DNA of 64,000 nucleotides from Pseudonocardia terrae (lineage in GTDB: Bacteria; Actinomycetota; Actinomycetes; Mycobacteriales; Pseudonocardiaceae): assembly GCF_021343995.1 (NCBI RefSeq), contig NZ_JAJTTE010000016.1, forward strand, positions 62,001 to 126,000, given 5' to 3'. The number at the start of each line of letters is the position of its first letter. Position 1 is the stretch's first letter. Made by a program: the position numbers and the translations under genes. A model generated the notes under the pieces. That model worked only from the letters and a program-made list of their open reading frames with translations, was not told the DNA's origin and made no database searches. Positions 63,776-64,000 of this stretch are shown here, one piece after another.

Positions 63776-64000
63776 TCACGCATGCCGACGCGGAGCGGAT
63801 GCCGCGTCCGTGAGGTCGTCCCCGGCCGTGGGCCGGGCGGGCCCGCCGTCCGTGCGTGGGAGCAGCCCCGGTGTCGTCGCCTCGGCCAGTGCGACGGCGT
63901 CGGCCGCGCCGATGTCGAGGATCCGGTAGCCGCCCTCGCCGGCGGCGGTCACGGCTTGCAGCGTGACCAGGCCGGCGCGCCGCTGGAGGGGGCTCTGCCG
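63776..64000 (-). CDS. C-terminus of a bacterial PH-domain (YdbT-like) membrane protein
   Basis: The frame is open to the right edge. It reads RQSPLQRRAGLVTLQAVTAA, GGYRILDIGAADAVALA, then a disordered tail to the TGA at 63776. The SPLQRRAGL segment is the hallmark of the last PH (DUF304) domain in YdbT-type proteins. Only the last 74 residues are in the window. It converges on the XRE gene with about 105 bases between. Confidence 0.7.
   Translation of the reverse strand, partial: RQSPLQRRAGLVTLQAVTAAGEGGYRILDIGAADAVALAEATTPGLLPRTDGGPARPTAGDDLTDAASAPRRHA

Overview
The window is a GC-rich chromosome segment of an actinomycete, most probably a Pseudonocardiaceae relative. This is inferred from the strong G/C third-position bias, a type VII secretion (ESX-like) locus, a Ser/Thr kinase with an FHA partner, a WhiB-like protein, an Rv3235-like protein, and mobile-element genes typical of actinobacteria (MobF relaxase, DUF2637, DUF4913, prim-pol). 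No organism name is stated in the sequence, so the genus is a guess.

Layout. (1) 1-6.6 kb: the end of a type VII secretion locus. It holds the C-terminus of an EccC/FtsK-like ATPase, a broken lipoprotein gene, and a leftward cluster of a WXG100 protein, a second WXG100-like protein, a WXG/coiled-coil putative effector and a small DcrB/PsbP-like protein. An FHA-domain protein and a membrane Ser/Thr kinase converge just after it. (2) 6.65-7.53 kb: a scar made of a frameshifted MmyB-type regulator remnant fused to a truncated tyrosine integrase that closely matches the intact integrase at 59-60.3 kb. (3) 7.7-26.5 kb: a leftward insecticidal-type Tc (ABC) toxin operon: LysR regulator, a small TcA-associated protein, a 2979-residue TcA, a fused TcB-TcC (SpvB/VCBS/Rhs) of 2478 residues with a proline-rich hinge and a C-terminal effector, and a small overlapping gene placed like an immunity gene. 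(4) 26.5-29.8 kb: sparse DNA with decayed fragments and one AT-richer orphan membrane-protein gene. (5) 29.8-60.4 kb: an integrative element whose integrase abuts tRNA-Lys(CTT). It carries an Rv3235-like gene, a Nudix hydrolase divergent from an XRE regulator with a Nudix-like tail, an NDP-sugar epimerase, a transfer module (Xis-like, WhiB-HTH, VirD4/TraG-type coupling protein, DUF4913, DUF2637, MobF relaxase), a replication pair (prim-pol and DUF3987) and a defence cargo. The cargo is a STAND NTPase-WD40 protein with a small partner, a frameshifted PD-(D/E)XK-like protein, and a type I restriction-modification operon containing an extra gene. (6) 60.4-64 kb: ordinary chromosome with tRNA-Lys, tRNA-His, orn, a HerA-like ATPase, a DUF2975/XRE pair and the C-terminus of a bacterial PH-domain membrane protein.

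The most interesting content is the Tc toxin operon with its apparent effector/immunity end and cysteine-rich TcA inserts, and the element's defence cargo, where a STAND-WD40 protein and its upstream neighbour share a QAGRDL-type sequence tag. Several genes carry single-base frameshifts; whether these are decay or assembly error cannot be told from the sequence alone.
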